From assembly GCA_022796315.1 (NCBI GenBank), contig JAAWIL010000087.1, forward strand, positions 1 to 8,140: 8,140 nt of DNA, in the 5' to 3' direction. The notes under the pieces were generated by a model, which saw nothing but the letters and a program-made list of their open reading frames with translations, had not been told where the DNA came from and did not search any database. The translations under genes were made by a program, and so were the position numbers. Shown here piece after piece: positions 7,273 through 8,140 of the stretch. Position 1 is the stretch's first letter. Every line of letters starts with the position of its first letter. Origin of the DNA: Oscillibacter sp. Its GTDB lineage: Bacteria > Bacillota > Clostridia > Oscillospirales > Oscillospiraceae.

Positions 7273-8140
7273 GGCGCGTTCGGAGAACGGTCAACACATT
7301 GCTGCTGCTGGCGGCGGTCAACGGCCTGCCCATGACGTTTTTCTGGGTCAGCTACGCCAAGGGCACGGAGTGGATGTACCTGCCGCTGCTGGCGATGTAC
7401 CTCTTTGTGAATATCCGTCCGACCCCGAAGCGGGGCCCCACCCGCCGGATCAGCTGGCTGGACAGCGGGTGTGAGCTGCTGCGGCTTTTTGCCGTTACGG
7501 GGACCGTGACGGTTTTGATTCAGCTGGCCCTCCTGGCCGCGGCGATGATCTCCGGGGAAATTACGCTCCAGATTTTGGTGGTAGTGCTGGTGGTGCTGTA
7601 CCTTTTCCTGGTGGTGCTCCTGGAGGCGATTGTCTTCTGGAACGGCATGATCCGGGTGTACTGCACCTCCGTCCAGCTGGGGATCAAGCACCGAGTTCTG
7701 GCGGCTCTGTGCGGCTGGATTCCCCTGGTGAATCTCTGGTATCTGGCAAAGATCCTCCGGATCTGCGGGGACGAGGTGGAGTTTGAGACAGAGAAGTGGG
7801 AACTGGACAAGGTCCGGGCGGAGAGCGAGATCTGCAGGACGAAGTACCCGCTCCTGATGGTCCACGGCGTGTTCTTTCGGGACTTCCGCTATCTCAACTA
7901 CTGGGGCCGCATCCCCAGAGAGCTGATCCGCAACGGGGCCACGGTCTACTACGGACAGCAACAGTCCGCGGCGGCGGTGGAGGACAGCGGGAAGGAGCTG
8001 GCGGAGCGCATCCGGCAGATTGTGGAGGAGACGGGCTGTGAGAAGGTGAACATCATCGCCCACTCCAAGGGCGGGCTGGACAGCCGGGCCGCTATCGCCC
8101 ACTGCGGGATGGCCCCCTATGTGGCGACCCTGACCACCAT
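7269..8140 (+). CDS. Membrane-anchored lipase-like alpha/beta hydrolase (3' end outside window)
   Basis: The frame opens at ATG 7269, overlapping the previous stop by four bases, and stays open for 290 codons to the window edge, so the C-terminus is missing. GAGG (7258-7261) lies 7 bases upstream. The N-terminal half is membrane: hydrophobic segments at about 8-27, 34-49, 72-94, 98-123 and 143-163. The hydrolase domain starts at about 192 with YPLLMVHG, where H199-G200 is the oxyanion-hole motif. It continues with YWGRIPREL (211-219), GATVYYG (223-229) and the nucleophile elbow AHSKGG (264-269), with S266 as the predicted catalytic serine in V-N-I-I-A-H-S-x-G-G. This pattern follows true triacylglycerol lipases of family I (Pseudomonas/Staphylococcus type: VHG, YWxxIPxxL, KVNLIGHSxGG). 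The catalytic Asp and His would lie beyond the window. Substrate is unknown; a membrane lipid or acyl ester is the natural guess. Confidence 0.85.
   Translation, partial: MRRVRRTVNTLLLLAAVNGLPMTFFWVSYAKGTEWMYLPLLAMYLFVNIRPTPKRGPTRRISWLDSGCELLRLFAVTGTVTVLIQLALLAAAMISGEITLQILVVVLVVLYLFLVVLLEAIVFWNGMIRVYCTSVQLGIKHRVLAALCGWIPLVNLWYLAKILRICGDEVEFETEKWELDKVRAESEICRTKYPLLMVHGVFFRDFRYLNYWGRIPRELIRNGATVYYGQQQSAAAVEDSGKELAERIRQIVEETGCEKVNIIAHSKGGLDSRAAIAHCGMAPYVATLTT

Noticed and set aside
7520..8102. Open frames on the - strand opposite the hydrolase gene
   Set aside because: The + strand frame from 7269 is continuous, carries membrane segments and lipase motifs, and explains the region. The - strand frames have no recognisable domain.

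Overview
The window is a compact, GC-rich bacterial chromosome segment with every supported gene on the + strand. GC-rich codon use, purine-rich Shine-Dalgarno sites (GGAGG, GGGAGGAG, GGAAGGAG) and the gene set (a DUF5711-like propeller protein, CvpA, a zinc-domain Clp ATPase, a flavodoxin-ferredoxin fusion) suggest a high-GC anaerobic Firmicute. The best guess is Clostridia, Oscillospiraceae (Flavonifractor/Oscillibacter/Lawsonibacter-like). This is inferred from protein character; no rRNA or species marker is present. I see no IS transposase, phage gene, CRISPR array, tRNA or rRNA.

Layout. Positions 1-109 are non-coding and hold an A/T-rich palindrome and the first copy of a short repeat ending in TTAAACAGGCTCT. 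A tight cluster follows: a membrane-anchored protein of unknown function (110-982), truA for tRNA pseudouridine synthesis (992-1747), and an N-terminally anchored repeat-rich protein, probably DUF5711 (1740-2909), which overlaps truA. After a 128-bp gap comes cvpA (3038-3691). A good sigma-A-type promoter (3665-3692) lies across the end of cvpA and drives a leader with a strong hairpin into a ClpE-like AAA+ unfoldase gene (3748-6060). Next is a small four-cysteine protein (6113-6322), then a 134-bp gap with the second repeat copy and a strong terminator-like hairpin. The last two genes are translationally coupled by ATGA: a flavodoxin plus 2[4Fe-4S] ferredoxin fusion (6457-7272) and a multi-pass membrane protein with a lipase-type alpha/beta hydrolase domain, cut off by the window end (7269-8140).

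How it fits together. Most of the window is housekeeping and cell-envelope function: tRNA modification, envelope proteins and protein quality control. The least expected material is non-coding. The two repeat copies share 25 of 30 bases, lie in the same orientation, and each sits just upstream of a gene's ribosome binding site. Two leader hairpins share one design (GC stem, short gap, T4-5, ribosome binding site). The redox protein/lipase pair is the most interesting coding unit. I found no clear new defence or mobile system.
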